Shown: positions 28,577 to 37,816 of the stretch, piece by piece
Layout: every line of letters starts with the position of its first letter
Numbering within the stretch: the first letter of the stretch is position 1
Origin: Ga0074130 sp035565355
Lineage (GTDB): Bacteria > Pseudomonadota > Gammaproteobacteria > Burkholderiales > Rhodocyclaceae
Direction: 5' to 3'
DNA length: 64,000 bases
Assembly: GCA_035565355.1 (NCBI GenBank)
Contig: DATMSM010000091.1
Coordinates: 3,193-67,192, forward strand
Made by a program: the position numbers and the translations under genes
Notes under the pieces: generated by a model
The model's database searches: none
Told to the model about the DNA's origin: nothing
The model's input: the letters and a program-made list of their open reading frames with translations, nothing else

Positions 28577-29578
28577 TCAGGCAGCCTTGCTTTCCAGGGA
28601 TCGGCTGTAGCGCGACAGCGTGAAGCAGCCGATCCAGTAGATCAGCGCGATGAAGAGATAACCGTCGAGCGCAAAGGCGCGCCACTTCGGGTCGCCATCC
28701 ACGGCCAGCCCCAGTGCGCCAGTGAGCTCGAATAGGCCGACGATGATGACCAGTGAGGTGTCCTTGAACAGGGCAATCGCCGAATTCATCAGCGCGGGCA
28801 GCACATTGCGCAGGGCCTGCGGCAGGATCACCGTCAGCTGCACCTGCCAATAGGACAGCCCCAGCGCCTGCGCCGCCTCGGCCTGCCCCTTGGGCACGGC
28901 CAGCAGTCCGCCGCGAATGACTTCGGCCATGTAGGCGCCGGCGAAGAGGGTGATCGCGACCAGCACGCGCAGCAGCGAAGGAAACTCCCAGCCCTTGGGC
29001 ATGAAGAGCGGAAACAGGAAGGCGGCCATGAACAGCACCGCCACCATGGGCACGCCGCGCACCAGTTCGATGAAGACGGTGCACAGCGTGCGCACCACCG
29101 GCAGCCGCCCATTGCGCCCGAGCGCCAGCAGCACCGCCAGCGGAAACGCCCCGGCTAGGCCGAAGACCGTGAGAATCAGGGTCAGCGGCAGCCCGCCCCA
29201 GCGCGGCGTATCGACGTTCTCCAGCCCGAGCAGACCGCCCTTGAGCAAGAAGATAAACAGGGGCAGCCCGATACCCCATAGGATCAGCAGCTGCCGGCGC
29301 CGCAAGCGCGTACTGGCAACCAGCAGGCCCAGCATCAACAAGGTCGCCAGCAGGGGCCGCCACTGCGCATCGACCGGATAGCGGCCGAAGAAGATCACCC
29401 GATACTTCTCCGCCACCACGCCCCAGCAGGCGCCAGTGCCCTCCAGCGCATGACAGGCGGCGGCATCAGGACGGAACACCGCATTCAATATTGCCCAGTC
29501 GAACAGATACCAGCCGGCCCAGAGCAGGAGCAGCCCAAGCACAGTGTTTGCAGGTGTCAGCCAGACCGGCTTTTTCAT
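28577..29578 (-). CDS. aapM: General amino-acid ABC transporter permease AapM
   Basis: 333 aa HisM-type permease. An N-terminal extension with several extra helices is typical of AapM/BztC proteins. The conserved cytoplasmic EAA loop reads EAAQALGLSYWQVQLTVILPQA. The sequence FIELVRGVPMVAVLF is the usual permease entry motif. Its start overlaps the aapQ stop by four bases. It is the last gene of aapJ-aapQ-aapM and lies ten bases from the convergent cyclic glucan synthase gene. It should import L-amino acids with AapQ, AapJ and AapP. Confidence 0.93.
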   Translation of the reverse strand: MKKPVWLTPANTVLGLLLLWAGWYLFDWAILNAVFRPDAAACHALEGTGACWGVVAEKYRVIFFGRYPVDAQWRPLLATLLMLGLLVASTRLRRRQLLILWGIGLPLFIFLLKGGLLGLENVDTPRWGGLPLTLILTVFGLAGAFPLAVLLALGRNGRLPVVRTLCTVFIELVRGVPMVAVLFMAAFLFPLFMPKGWEFPSLLRVLVAITLFAGAYMAEVIRGGLLAVPKGQAEAAQALGLSYWQVQLTVILPQALRNVLPALMNSAIALFKDTSLVIIVGLFELTGALGLAVDGDPKWRAFALDGYLFIALIYWIGCFTLSRYSRSLESKAA

Positions 29579-30546
29579 GCATGGCCTCCCTGCTGCCGCA
29601 GCAAACGACCATGCCAGCTACCCATTAAGGCGGCTGTAATCAGCGACAGCGTCAGATACACGGCCATGATGATGGCAATGCACTCGACCGCATGGCCGCT
29701 CTGGTTGAGCGTGGTGTCGGCGACGGCGACGAGATCGGGATAACCGACTGCAACTGCCAGCGAGGAATTCTTGATCAGGTTGAGCAACTGGTTCGCCAGC
29801 GGCGGGATCATGCTGCGCAAGGCCTGCGGCACCACGACAAAACGCAGCGTCTGCATATCGTTGAGCCCCAGCGCGAGCGCCGCCTCGGTCTGCCGCTGCG
29901 AGACTGCCTGCACGCTGCCGCGCACCACCTCGGCGATATAGGCGGCGGTAAACAAGGTCAGCGCGGCGGCCACGGCAAGAAACTCCGGCGTCAGCATGGC
30001 GCCGCCGCTGAAAGTGAAACGGCCCAGCAGCGGGCGCTCCAGAATCAGCCCCGCATCGGTGAAGGCCGGCCACGGCAGGGCCAGCCCGCTCTTGGACAGC
30101 CAGATATCCGGCCCCAGCGACCAGGCCTCATGCGGCAAGGGCAGCCGCCCGATGAGCAGCACATAGACGATCAGTACCTGCAGCAGCAGCGGCACATTGC
30201 GGAAAAGTTCGACATAGGCTTCGCACAGCCTCGCCAGCAGACGATTGCGGGCAAGCTGCCCCAGCCCCAGCGCCCCACCGAGCAGCAGGCTGGCGACAAT
30301 GGCAACGGCGGCCACGCTGACGGTATTCAGCAGCCCGACGAGAAAGGCGCGGCCGTAGCTGTGGCTCGCATCAAAGGCAATCTGGGTATCGCCGATATCG
30401 AAGCCGGCACGCTGCCACAGAAAGCCGAAGCCCGGCTCCACGCCCAGCCCGCGCATCTTGGCAGCAACGACGGTGGCAAGGCCGTAGAGCGCCAGCAGTA
30501 CCGCACCGACGATAAGGAATTGCAAACCCCAGTTACGCCAGCGCAT
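29575..30546 (-). CDS. aapQ: General amino-acid ABC transporter permease AapQ
   Basis: 323 aa permease paired with AapM. It carries the entry motif YVELFRNVPLLLQVL and the EAA loop EAALALGLNDMQTLRFVVVPQA. A periplasmic insertion of about 90 residues between the early helices is characteristic of AapQ. It starts two bases after the aapJ stop and overlaps aapM by four bases, so the three are one operon. Confidence 0.93.
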   Translation of the reverse strand: MRWRNWGLQFLIVGAVLLALYGLATVVAAKMRGLGVEPGFGFLWQRAGFDIGDTQIAFDASHSYGRAFLVGLLNTVSVAAVAIVASLLLGGALGLGQLARNRLLARLCEAYVELFRNVPLLLQVLIVYVLLIGRLPLPHEAWSLGPDIWLSKSGLALPWPAFTDAGLILERPLLGRFTFSGGAMLTPEFLAVAAALTLFTAAYIAEVVRGSVQAVSQRQTEAALALGLNDMQTLRFVVVPQALRSMIPPLANQLLNLIKNSSLAVAVGYPDLVAVADTTLNQSGHAVECIAIIMAVYLTLSLITAALMGSWHGRLLRQQGGHA

Positions 30547-30548
30547 CG

Positions 30549-31568
30549 TTATCTGAGTGGCGGCGAATACATCACGCCACCATCACGCGGCAGGGCATTG
30601 ATGCCGCGCGGCAGTTGCAGTAGCGAATTCGGGCCCACATTGCGCTCGAAGAGCTCGCCATAATTGCCCACCGCCTTGAGCATGCGGTAGACCCACTCCT
30701 TGTCCAGCCCCAGCGGCTTGCCCACGTCCTCGCTGACGCCGAGTAGGCGCTGCACCGCGGGATCGTCGGACTTGCGCATCTCATCCACATTGGCCTGGGT
30801 GATGCCACGCTCCTCCGCTTCCAGTAGGGCAAAGAGAGTCCAGCGCACGAGGGCGAACCAGTCCTCGTCGCCGCGCCGCACCACCGGCCCCAGCGGCTCT
30901 TCTGAAATCCGGTCGGGCAGCACCACATAGCCTTCCGGCTTGCCGGAATCGTTGGCGCGTATGCTGGCCAGCGCCGAAGCATCAGCCGTGAAAGCCTGGC
31001 AGCGGCCGCTGAAGAAAGCCTTGAGCACCGCGCGCAGATTTTCGAACATCAGCGTTTTAAACTTCAGGTGATGGGCACGCGCAAACTCGGCCAGGTTCTT
31101 TTCCGTCGTCGTGCCCGTCTGCACACAGATCTCGGCGCCGTTGAGCTGTTTCGCCGAACTCACGCCGCTGCGCTTGTGGACCAGAAAGCCTTGCCCGTCT
31201 ATGAACATGTAACCGGCATAGACCAGGCCCTGCCCCGCATCGCGGCCCAGGGTCCAGGTGGTGTTGCGCGACAGGATGTCGATCTCGCCCGACTGCAGCG
31301 CGGTGAAGCGCTGCTGCGAGGTCAGCGGGGACCAGCGCACCCGAGCCGGGTCCTTGAGCACCGCCGCCGCCAGCGCACGGCAGAAGTCCACATCCATGCC
31401 GCGCCACTCGCCGCGGCTGTCGGCCGCCGAAAAGCCCGCCACGCCGGTACTGACGCCGCAGGCCAACTGGCCACGCTCACGTATGGCATCGGCGGTCTTG
31501 CCGGCATGGGCCGGCACGAACGACAGGGCCGAGGCAATGGCGACGACGGCGATCAATGCTGTTTTCAT
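30549..31568 (-). CDS. aapJ: Amino-acid ABC transporter substrate-binding protein AapJ
   Basis: 339 aa periplasmic protein. ATG 31568 is chosen because GGAG precedes it and it begins a clean signal peptide (MKTALIAVVAIASALSFVPA, cleavage near AHAG). The upstream frame adds 41 residues unlike the family. The mature part begins KTADAIRERGQLACGVSTG and contains MDVDFCRALAAAV and EICVQTGTTTEKNLA, typical of the AapJ/BztA cluster. Divergent from aapP across a 69-bp promoter region. Confidence 0.95.
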   Translation of the reverse strand: MKTALIAVVAIASALSFVPAHAGKTADAIRERGQLACGVSTGVAGFSAADSRGEWRGMDVDFCRALAAAVLKDPARVRWSPLTSQQRFTALQSGEIDILSRNTTWTLGRDAGQGLVYAGYMFIDGQGFLVHKRSGVSSAKQLNGAEICVQTGTTTEKNLAEFARAHHLKFKTLMFENLRAVLKAFFSGRCQAFTADASALASIRANDSGKPEGYVVLPDRISEEPLGPVVRRGDEDWFALVRWTLFALLEAEERGITQANVDEMRKSDDPAVQRLLGVSEDVGKPLGLDKEWVYRMLKAVGNYGELFERNVGPNSLLQLPRGINALPRDGGVMYSPPLR

Positions 31569-31637
31569 AGGCTCCACCATAGCAAGAGCGCCCCGCTCCC
31601 TGCAAATCGGATGCACCCTCTGTGATAAGGTTGCCCC

Positions 31638-32363
31638 ATGATTTCCATCCGCAATCTGTCCAAATGGTTCGGCGACAAGCAGGTGCTGCATGACTGCAGC
31701 CTGGACGTCGCCAAGGGCGAGATCGTCGTCGTCTGCGGCCCTTCCGGCTCAGGCAAGAGCACGCTGATCCGCACGCTCAACGGACTCGAACCCTTCCAGC
31801 AGGGCAGTGTGGAAGTGGATGGCATTGCGCTGGGCGAACAGGCCGATCTGCGCACCCTGCGCCAAAAGGTCGGCATGGTCTTCCAGCACTTCGAACTCTT
31901 CCCGCATTTGAGCGTGCTGGACAATCTCACGCTGGCGCCCATCAAGGTGCTGGGCAAGAGCGAGGAAGAGGCTGTTGCTCGCGCTCATTTGCTGCTCGCC
32001 CGTGTCGGTATGGACGGCTATGCCGAGTCCCTGCCCGGCCAGCTGTCCGGCGGCCAGCAGCAGCGTGTGGCGATTGCCCGCGCGCTGGCCATGGACCCGG
32101 TCTGCATGCTCTTCGACGAACCCACCTCGGCCCTCGACCCCGAAATGATTGCCGAGGTGCTCGACGTGATGACCGGACTGGCGAAGGATGGCATGACCAT
32201 GATCTGCGTCACGCATGAAATGGGCTTCGCCAAGAACGTCGCCCACCGCATCGTCTTCATGGACGCCGGCCGCATTGTCGAAGATGCGACTAGCGCCGAC
32301 TTCTTCGCCCAGCCCAAGTCGGAACGCGCCCAGGCCTTTCTCGCGCGCATCCTGCGTCACTGA
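31638..32363 (+). CDS. aapP: Amino-acid ABC transporter ATP-binding protein AapP
   Basis: 241 aa ATPase of the polar amino-acid family. Walker A GPSGSGKS is at 34-41. The signature [15 protein letters not shown], Walker [14 protein letters not shown] and the switch His in CVTHEMGF are all present. It is transcribed divergently from aapJ-Q-M, an unusual split since aapP normally ends the operon, but it is the only ATPase at the locus and the probable motor. Its stop overlaps the following GIY-YIG start as TGATG. Confidence 0.94.
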   Translation: MISIRNLSKWFGDKQVLHDCSLDVAKGEIVVVCGPSGSGKSTLIRTLNGLEPFQQGSVEVDGIALGEQADLRTLRQKVGMVFQHFELFPHLSVLDNLTLAPIKVLGKSEEEAVARAHLLLARVGMDGYAESLPGQLSGGQQQRVAIARALAMDPVCMLFDEPTSALDPEMIAEVLDVMTGLAKDGMTMICVTHEMGFAKNVAHRIVFMDAGRIVEDATSADFFAQPKSERAQAFLARILRH

Positions 32364-32629
32364 TGAGTGATGAAACGCCAGCCCAGGTCTGGTATCTCTA
32401 CCTGATCGAATGCGAGGACGGTTCGCTCTACACCGGCATTACCACCGATGTGGAACGCCGCTATGCGCAGCATATTGCGGGCAAGGGCGCCCGCTATACG
32501 CGCATGAAGAAGCCGGTGAGGCTGCTGGGGTTTCGGGAGTGCGGCACGCGTTCTTCAGCCTTGAAGGCTGAGTTGGCAATGAAACGGCTGCCGCCCGCCA
32601 ACAAGCAGGCGGCGCTCTCTCAGCGCTGA
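32363..32629 (+). CDS. GIY-YIG domain protein (YhbQ/UPF0213-like)
   Basis: 88 aa single-domain protein. It shows the GIY-YIG core in the form WYLYLIECEDGSLYTGIT, followed by the conserved Arg and His in TTDVERRYAQHIAG and the GARYTRMKKP segment of the UPF0213 family. Translation is coupled to aapP by a one-base TGATG overlap. The physiological role is unknown; related proteins are small structure-specific nucleases. Confidence 0.88.
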   Translation: MSDETPAQVWYLYLIECEDGSLYTGITTDVERRYAQHIAGKGARYTRMKKPVRLLGFRECGTRSSALKAELAMKRLPPANKQAALSQR

Positions 32630-33811
32630 TCAGGCCCGCTCAAAAATCGCCGAGATCCCCTGTCCGCCGCCGATGCACATGGTGACGAGGCCGTAGCGCT
32701 TGTTCTGGCGCTGTAGCTCGTACAGGCATTTCACCGTCAGGATGGCCCCGGTCGCAGCCAGGGCGTGTCCGAGCGCAATCGCGCCGCCATTCACATTGAC
32801 CTTGGCTGGATCGAGCTCCAGGCCCTTGTTCACGCACAGCGCTTGTACGGCAAAAGCTTCGTTGGACTCGACCAGATCGAGGTCGCTGGCGCGCAGGCCG
32901 GCGCGTTGCAGGGCGATCTGGGTAGATGGAATCGGCCCAGTGCCCATGAGGCTGGGATCGACGCCGGCCACGGCATAGGCAACCAGCCTGCCTAAAGGAC
33001 TAAGTCCGGCGCGCTCGGCAGCTCTGGCTTCCATCAGCACCACGGCAGCGCCGGCGTCATTGAGGCCGGACGCATTGCCAGCGGTGACGGTGCCATCTTT
33101 CTTGAAGGCGGGCTTGAGCCTGGCGAGACCTTCCAGGCTTGCCTCCCGCTTGGGATATTCGTCGGTCGCGAAGTGACCGCCGCGTGCCAGCTCGACCGGC
33201 ACGATCTGCGACTTGAAATAGCCGGCGTCGATGGCGGCGACGGCGCGGCGCTGGCTCTCCAGCGCAAAGGCATCCTGTTCTTCTCGGCCGATATGCCAGG
33301 ATTCGGCAATGTTCTCGGCGGTGATGCCCATGTGATTGGGGCTGAAAGGATCAGTCAACGCACCCACCATCATGTCGATGAGTTGGGTATCGCCCATACG
33401 TGCGCCGAAGCGTGCAGCGGGCATGAGGTAACCGGCACGGCTCATGCTCTCGACACCGCAGCCGACGGCGGCTTCGGCCTCGCCGAGTTGGATGGCATTG
33501 GCGGCGCTGACGATGGCCTGCAGGCCGGAACCGCACAGTCGATTGAGGGTGAGCGCGCAGGATTCACGCGGCAGGCCGGCATCCAGCGCAATGGCACGCG
33601 AGACATACATGTCGCGCGGCTCGGTATGGATGACATTGCCGCAGACCAGATGGGCGATGCGTTCCGGCTCGATACCGGCGCGGTCGATGACTTCGCCCAC
33701 CACAAGGGCACCCAGCTGCGACGGCGAGAAGTCCTTAAGCGCGCCACCGTAGCTGCCGATGGCAGTACGCACGGCACTGACAACAACGACCTCGGGTTTG
33801 CTGCTCATCAC
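32630..33811 (-). CDS. Acetyl-CoA C-acyltransferase (thiolase)
   Basis: 393 aa thiolase. The nucleophile is Cys93 in NRLCGSGLQAI, the catalytic His is in NGGAIALGHALAATG, and the second Cys is in MCIGGGQGISAIFE. It condenses or cleaves acyl-CoAs; whether it works biosynthetically (PhaA/BktB type) or in beta-oxidation cannot be decided from motifs. No phaB, phaC or fad gene is adjacent. Start 33811 or the next codon (MM). Its stop codon directly abuts the stop of the convergent GIY-YIG gene. Confidence 0.93.
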   Translation of the reverse strand: MMSSKPEVVVVSAVRTAIGSYGGALKDFSPSQLGALVVGEVIDRAGIEPERIAHLVCGNVIHTEPRDMYVSRAIALDAGLPRESCALTLNRLCGSGLQAIVSAANAIQLGEAEAAVGCGVESMSRAGYLMPAARFGARMGDTQLIDMMVGALTDPFSPNHMGITAENIAESWHIGREEQDAFALESQRRAVAAIDAGYFKSQIVPVELARGGHFATDEYPKREASLEGLARLKPAFKKDGTVTAGNASGLNDAGAAVVLMEARAAERAGLSPLGRLVAYAVAGVDPSLMGTGPIPSTQIALQRAGLRASDLDLVESNEAFAVQALCVNKGLELDPAKVNVNGGAIALGHALAATGAILTVKCLYELQRQNKRYGLVTMCIGGGQGISAIFERA

Positions 33812-33863
33812 GGCCTCCCATCCTGCATATGCCGAAGCATTCTACCGGAGCGGCCGGCGAAGG

Positions 33864-34802
33864 CTAGCTGCCGACCAGGCTGCCCAGCCACAGCAAGGTC
33901 ACGACAAGCAGGCCCAGCACCAGGGTGCGCCAGACCAGGCCTATGGTGCTTTGCAGGAAGTCGGCATCGGCCTCATCGCCCAAGCCCAATTCGGGCCTAT
34001 CGCCGAGATCGCCGGCGTCGTCGTGCAGGGGCAGCCCCAGACGCACACCCAGTGCGCCGGCGCCGCTGGCAAGCAACACACCGTAGGCATCTGCCGTCCA
34101 GCTAGCGGCCTGGCTGCGCCAGCAGTAGATGGCATCCTCAAAATCGCCGACGATGGCGAAACCGATGGCGGAAAGGCGTACCGGCACCCAGTCGATGATC
34201 TCGTAAGCCTTGCGCGCAAAGCGGCCGAACTCGCCGAACTCGGCATCATGCTCGACCACCCCGCGCCCGCCCCACTGAATATTGAAAAACAGCGCCAGGC
34301 GATACAGCAAGGCACCTGCCGGGCCCAGCAGCACAAAGAAAAACATGGGTGCGAACACATGGCGATGCGAAGCAACCAGCGCCTCCTCGATGGAGAGGCG
34401 CGCCACTTCGTTGCTGGTCAGCCGGTCGCCGGAACGGCTACGCCATTCGGCCAGCAGTTGTCGCGCACGGCTGATGTCCTTGTCGCGCAGGGCGAGGTGG
34501 ATGTCGGTGAAGAAGTGGCTGGAATGGCGGAAGCCCAGCGTTAGATAGAGCACGCCGACCGACAGCACGACCGCAAGGATGGGCTGAAACGCCCACAGCA
34601 AACCCTGCAGGATCAGCATCAGCACGAAGGGCGTGAGGACGGCGACGATCCAGGCAATGATGCCGTGTCGATTCTGGCCGTCGTTGAACTGGCGTTCAAA
34701 CAGCAGCGCGTAACGCGCCAGCGGTCCGAGCACGAACTTGCGCTCGTCGAGCGGGCGGACTTGTTCAAGCAATAGCGTCAGGATGATGGAGAACAGCGTC
34801 AT
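33864..34802 (-). CDS. CobD/CbiB family membrane protein
   Basis: 312 aa with four or five membrane segments (SIILTLLLEQVRP; IIAWIVAVLTPFVLMLILQG; FQPILAVVLSVGVLYLTLGF; C-terminal LVLGLLVVTLLWLGSLV). The motif RHSSHFFTDIHLALRDKDI and the IDWVPVRLSAIGFAIVGDFE segment are those of CobD/CbiB-like proteins. True CbiB attaches aminopropanol to cobyric acid, but no cobalamin genes are here; betaproteobacteria often keep a divergent stand-alone member of uncertain function. No cobalamin riboswitch was seen upstream. Confidence 0.82.
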   Translation of the reverse strand: MTLFSIILTLLLEQVRPLDERKFVLGPLARYALLFERQFNDGQNRHGIIAWIVAVLTPFVLMLILQGLLWAFQPILAVVLSVGVLYLTLGFRHSSHFFTDIHLALRDKDISRARQLLAEWRSRSGDRLTSNEVARLSIEEALVASHRHVFAPMFFFVLLGPAGALLYRLALFFNIQWGGRGVVEHDAEFGEFGRFARKAYEIIDWVPVRLSAIGFAIVGDFEDAIYCWRSQAASWTADAYGVLLASGAGALGVRLGLPLHDDAGDLGDRPELGLGDEADADFLQSTIGLVWRTLVLGLLVVTLLWLGSLVGS

Positions 34803-35007
34803 GGTCTGGCTACATCAGGATGATGGGCACAAAGATAGCACAGGGGCAAAGCCTGCCCAAACCCCGAATAAGCCGTTCGAGCCTGGCTTCATCGCCTATT
34901 CGCGGGAGGGAACTCCGAACGCTCCTTGTGCTCGCCATCCAGATGCCTGAACCTGCGCGATGATGCGGGCCAAGTCAGTAGCCCGGCCCCAGGCGGCTGG
35001 CATGCAG

Positions 35008-35637
35008 CTACTCGCCGATCTCGCCGATAGGGCCGAAGAGGAAATGATGCAGGCTGACCAGCATGCCCGCGGTGGCGCCCCAGATGTAATAGCCCTCCCA
35101 GGGCATGGCCCAGAACTCGCGCAGCTTGCCACGCGCCTCGACACGGTGGCGCTGATGGTTTTCGCTGTCGAAGATAAAGGACAGGGGCGGTTCGAAGACG
35201 TCGGCGACCTCGAAGTCGTCGAGCTTGAGGTTGAGCGGCGGATGCACCAGCGCAACCACGGGCACGACATGAAAACCGGTGCCGGTGTCGTAATCGGGCA
35301 GCGTACCGAGCACCTCGATCTGGCGCGGCTCAAGACCGACCTCCTCCTGCGCTTCGCGGATGGCGGTGACGATGGGAGTGCCGTCCTCGGGCTCGCAGCG
35401 CCCGCCGGGGAAGCTGACCTGACCGGCGTGATCCTTGAGGTGAGCGGTGCGCTTGGTGAGCAGGACCGTGATCCCGGTCGGCCGCAGCACCAAGGGAATC
35501 AGCACCGCTGCGGCGCGCAAGGCCGTCACCGGCATGGTGAGCTGATGCAAGTGCTGGACTTCACGCGCCCGCTCAGCCGAGCCAACAGTAAAGCGTTGTC
35601 GCAGCCACTCCGCGCTGAGCGCCTCCAGGCGCGGCAT
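35008..35637 (-). CDS. CoA pyrophosphatase / Nudix hydrolase (NudL/YeaB type)
   Basis: 209 aa. The Nudix box spans GGRCEPEDG...REAQEEVGLE. The preceding sequence LLTKRTAHLKDHAGQVSFPG is the signature of CoA-cleaving Nudix enzymes, which hydrolyse CoA to phosphopantetheine and 3',5'-ADP. Start 35637 (MPRLEAL) is chosen on homology; the longer frame reads into the divergent amidotransferase gene. The two genes share a short divergent promoter region. Confidence 0.9.
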   Translation of the reverse strand: MPRLEALSAEWLRQRFTVGSAERAREVQHLHQLTMPVTALRAAAVLIPLVLRPTGITVLLTKRTAHLKDHAGQVSFPGGRCEPEDGTPIVTAIREAQEEVGLEPRQIEVLGTLPDYDTGTGFHVVPVVALVHPPLNLKLDDFEVADVFEPPLSFIFDSENHQRHRVEARGKLREFWAMPWEGYYIWGATAGMLVSLHHFLFGPIGEIGE

Positions 35638-35705
35638 ATCGGAACTTGACAGTGAATCCTGGGGATACAATGAAAACCTTCTTTCAAACACGCGCAAAGA
35701 ACGCA

Positions 35706-36410
35706 ATGAAGCCCGTCGCAATTTTCTGCTACAGCCCCGGTAAAGGCCCGGGTCATTTTGCCACATTCCTCGATCGCCACTCGATTCCCTGGGTGCAATT
35801 CAAGATTGACGAAGGCGATACACCGCCCGCCTCCATCGCCGAATACAGCGGGCTGTGCTTTATGGGCGGCGTGATGAGCGTCAACGACGAGGATGCATGG
35901 ATCGCCCAGCTGCTCGAGCTGATCCGCGAAGCGAATGCCAAGGATATCCCCGTCATCGGCCACTGTTTCGGCGGCCAGTTGCTGTCCAAGGCTCTGGGCG
36001 GCACCGTGACGCGCAATCCGATCAAGGAAATCGGCTGGACCAGGGTACGGGTGCTGGCCCCGGAATGGCTGCCGGGCATGGAGGAATTCCTCACCTATGA
36101 ATGGCATGGCGAAACCTTCAGCATTCCGGAGGGCGGCAAGCGCCTGCTTGAGAGCGAACACTGCGCCAATCAGGCCTTCGCCCTCGGACCGCATCTGGGC
36201 ATGCAATGTCATGTCGAGATGACCGAAGCCATGGTGGAGGACTGGAGCGCCCAGGGCACGCGCGAAATCGAGCGAGCCCTGGAGAAGACCCCGGCCGCCC
36301 CGGTGCAGAAACGCGAGCAGCAACTCGCTCCGCTGGCCGAACGCATTGCCACCCTGCATAAGGTGGCAGATACACTGTACGGCAAGTGGATACAGGGCCT
36401 CAGGCACTGA
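35706..36410 (+). CDS. Class I glutamine amidotransferase-like protein
   Basis: 234 aa from ATG 35706, where the family N-terminus MKPVAIFCYSPGKGPGHFAT begins. An ATG at 35670 with GGGG upstream would add 12 residues. The nucleophile Cys87 lies in GHCFGGQLLSKALGG, preceded by the GG loop CFMGGVMSVN; the His-x-Glu pair is in CHVEMTE. It is a free-standing GATase1 domain without a synthase partner, like the GMP-synthase-like orphan group. Substrate unknown; gamma-glutamyl transfer or hydrolysis is possible. Followed by a strong terminator. Confidence 0.85.
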   Translation: MKPVAIFCYSPGKGPGHFATFLDRHSIPWVQFKIDEGDTPPASIAEYSGLCFMGGVMSVNDEDAWIAQLLELIREANAKDIPVIGHCFGGQLLSKALGGTVTRNPIKEIGWTRVRVLAPEWLPGMEEFLTYEWHGETFSIPEGGKRLLESEHCANQAFALGPHLGMQCHVEMTEAMVEDWSAQGTREIERALEKTPAAPVQKREQQLAPLAERIATLHKVADTLYGKWIQGLRH

Positions 36411-36426
36411 GCGTGCCCACCCAATG

Positions 36427-36455
36427 AAAAAGGCACCGCATCGCGGTGCCTTTTT
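36427..36455. terminator. Bidirectional terminator
   Basis: Stem GGCACCGC/GCGGTGCC with loop ATC, flanked by five A and five T. It lies between the convergent amidotransferase gene and yajQ and serves both. Confidence 0.92.
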
Positions 36456-36477
36456 GTTTTGCCCGAAGCTGAACTGA

Positions 36478-36972
36478 TCAGTCGCGGAAATTGCCATACT
36501 TGATCGGGAAGTCAGTGATGCTCTTCTTGACGAAGGCAATCGTCTCCTGCAGATCGTCGCGCTTGGCGCCCTGCACGCGCACGGCGTCGCCCTGGATCGA
36601 TGCCTGCACCTTGAGCTTGGAGTCCTTGATCAGCTTGACGATCTTCTTGGCCAGCTCGGTCTCGATGCCGTCCTTGATCTTCAGCACCTGCTTGGCCTTG
36701 TTGCCGCTGACGCTCTCGACCTTCTGGTGATCCAGGCGCTTGGTGCTCTCTGCTTCCTTCTTCTCCATCGCCGGGAAGAGGATTTCCTTGATCTGGTCGA
36801 GTTGGAAGTCGGAGTCGCCCCACAGCGTGATGAGCTTGTCCTTCTCGTTCAGTTCGGCCTTGGCTGAGGTGCCCTTGAAGTCGTAGCGATTGTCGATCTG
36901 GCGACTGGCCACATCGACGGCGTTCTTGATGCCGACCATGTCGGCTTCGGAGGTAAAGTCAAAAGAAGGCAT
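36478..36972 (-). CDS. yajQ: YajQ-family nucleotide-binding protein (UPF0234)
   Basis: 164 aa, the canonical length. It begins MPSFDFTSEADMVGIKNAVD and carries the conserved segments ASRQIDNRYDFKGT, LDHQKVESVSGNKAKQ and VQGAKRDDLQ. YajQ proteins bind nucleotides, and some bind cyclic di-GMP and cooperate with transcription factors; the role here is inferred. It starts nine bases after the DinB-family gene stop and probably ends a ppnP-dinB-yajQ operon. Confidence 0.95.
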   Translation of the reverse strand: MPSFDFTSEADMVGIKNAVDVASRQIDNRYDFKGTSAKAELNEKDKLITLWGDSDFQLDQIKEILFPAMEKKEAESTKRLDHQKVESVSGNKAKQVLKIKDGIETELAKKIVKLIKDSKLKVQASIQGDAVRVQGAKRDDLQETIAFVKKSITDFPIKYGNFRD

Positions 36973-36981
36973 GGTGTCTCC

Positions 36982-37491
36982 TCAGAGCAGGTTTTCAGCA
37001 TTAGGCATCGCCCACAGATCGGTCACGCCCGGGTTGATGCCAAACTGGCTCAACAGGGTAGTGGCCTGACCGCGGTGATGGGTCTGGTGGTTGAAGAAAT
37101 GGGTGACGGCAAGCCCGGCAGCGCGCGTCTGCGACTTGCCGGTAATGCGGCTGGTCCAAGTCAGCGGCGCAATCAAAAACTCAGCGCTGACGTCAATGGC
37201 CCAAGACGCTATCTCTGTATCAAGCTCGAGGCGACGCGCACGCTGTGCCTCGAACTCCGGATAGAGAATACTACCGGCAATCGGTAGTTCAGGCTGTCGG
37301 CCGGTGAAACGCCCCAGCCAAATGGTATCGGCCCAGACGATGTGGTCCAGCGTATTGTGCAGCGACTTGAAGAAAGCGCCGCGATCTTCCTTGCGCTGCA
37401 CATCGCTCAAGGTGGCGGCATGGGCGTAGAGCTTTTCGTTCATCCAGCGCGAGTACTGCGCCATCATCACGACCCAGCGTTTATCGACCAT
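36982..37491 (-). CDS. DinB-family protein (DUF664-like four-helix bundle)
   Basis: 169 aa. The metal-ligand pattern of the DinB/YfiT superfamily is visible as H in SLHNTLDHIVWADTIWL and in THFFNHQTHHRGQATTLLSQ. Start 37491 is used; ATG 37467 (MMAQYSRWMNEKL) matches family N-termini equally well. It lies 13 bp after ppnP on the same strand. Members may act as thiol-dependent metalloenzymes, but no substrate can be named. Confidence 0.87.
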   Translation of the reverse strand: MVDKRWVVMMAQYSRWMNEKLYAHAATLSDVQRKEDRGAFFKSLHNTLDHIVWADTIWLGRFTGRQPELPIAGSILYPEFEAQRARRLELDTEIASWAIDVSAEFLIAPLTWTSRITGKSQTRAAGLAVTHFFNHQTHHRGQATTLLSQFGINPGVTDLWAMPNAENLL

Positions 37492-37504
37492 GCCGACGTA
37501 CGTT

Positions 37505-37816
37505 TTAGCCGAAGTGGCAGACGTAGTGATACGGCTCGTCGCAGGAGATCTCGAAGGACGAATCGCCCGGCACGTTGAAGGACTCGCCCGCGCCGTAGCG
37601 CTTCCACTCGCTCTCGCCCTTCAGCTTGACGCGACAGGAGCCGGCCACGCCCTCCATGATTTCCGGCACACCGGTATTGAAGGTCAGGGTGGCCGGCAGG
37701 ATCACGCCGACGCTCTTCTTGACGCCGTCGGCGAACTGGATGCTGTGGCTGACGCACTTGCCGTCAAAGTACACATTGGCCTTCTTGACCACGCTGACGT
37801 TATCGAACTGGGACAT
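37505..37816 (-). CDS. ppnP: Pyrimidine/purine nucleoside phosphorylase PpnP
   Basis: 103 aa cupin-fold protein (formerly DUF1255/YaiE). It begins [20 protein letters not shown], with the family segments [20 protein letters not shown] and [17 protein letters not shown]. It phosphorolyses several nucleosides in nucleotide salvage. The upstream 29 residues of the open frame are non-homologous, so ATG 37816 is used. It lies 99 bp downstream of argG, with two small G+C-rich hairpins between but no T-tract. Confidence 0.94.
   Translation of the reverse strand: MSQFDNVSVVKKANVYFDGKCVSHSIQFADGVKKSVGVILPATLTFNTGVPEIMEGVAGSCRVKLKGESEWKRYGAGESFNVPGDSSFEISCDEPYHYVCHFG

Noticed and set aside
34803..35007. 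Possible small gene between the CbiB-like gene and the Nudix gene
   Set aside because: The open frame at 34738-34950 overlaps the CbiB-like start and has no ribosome binding site or conserved features.
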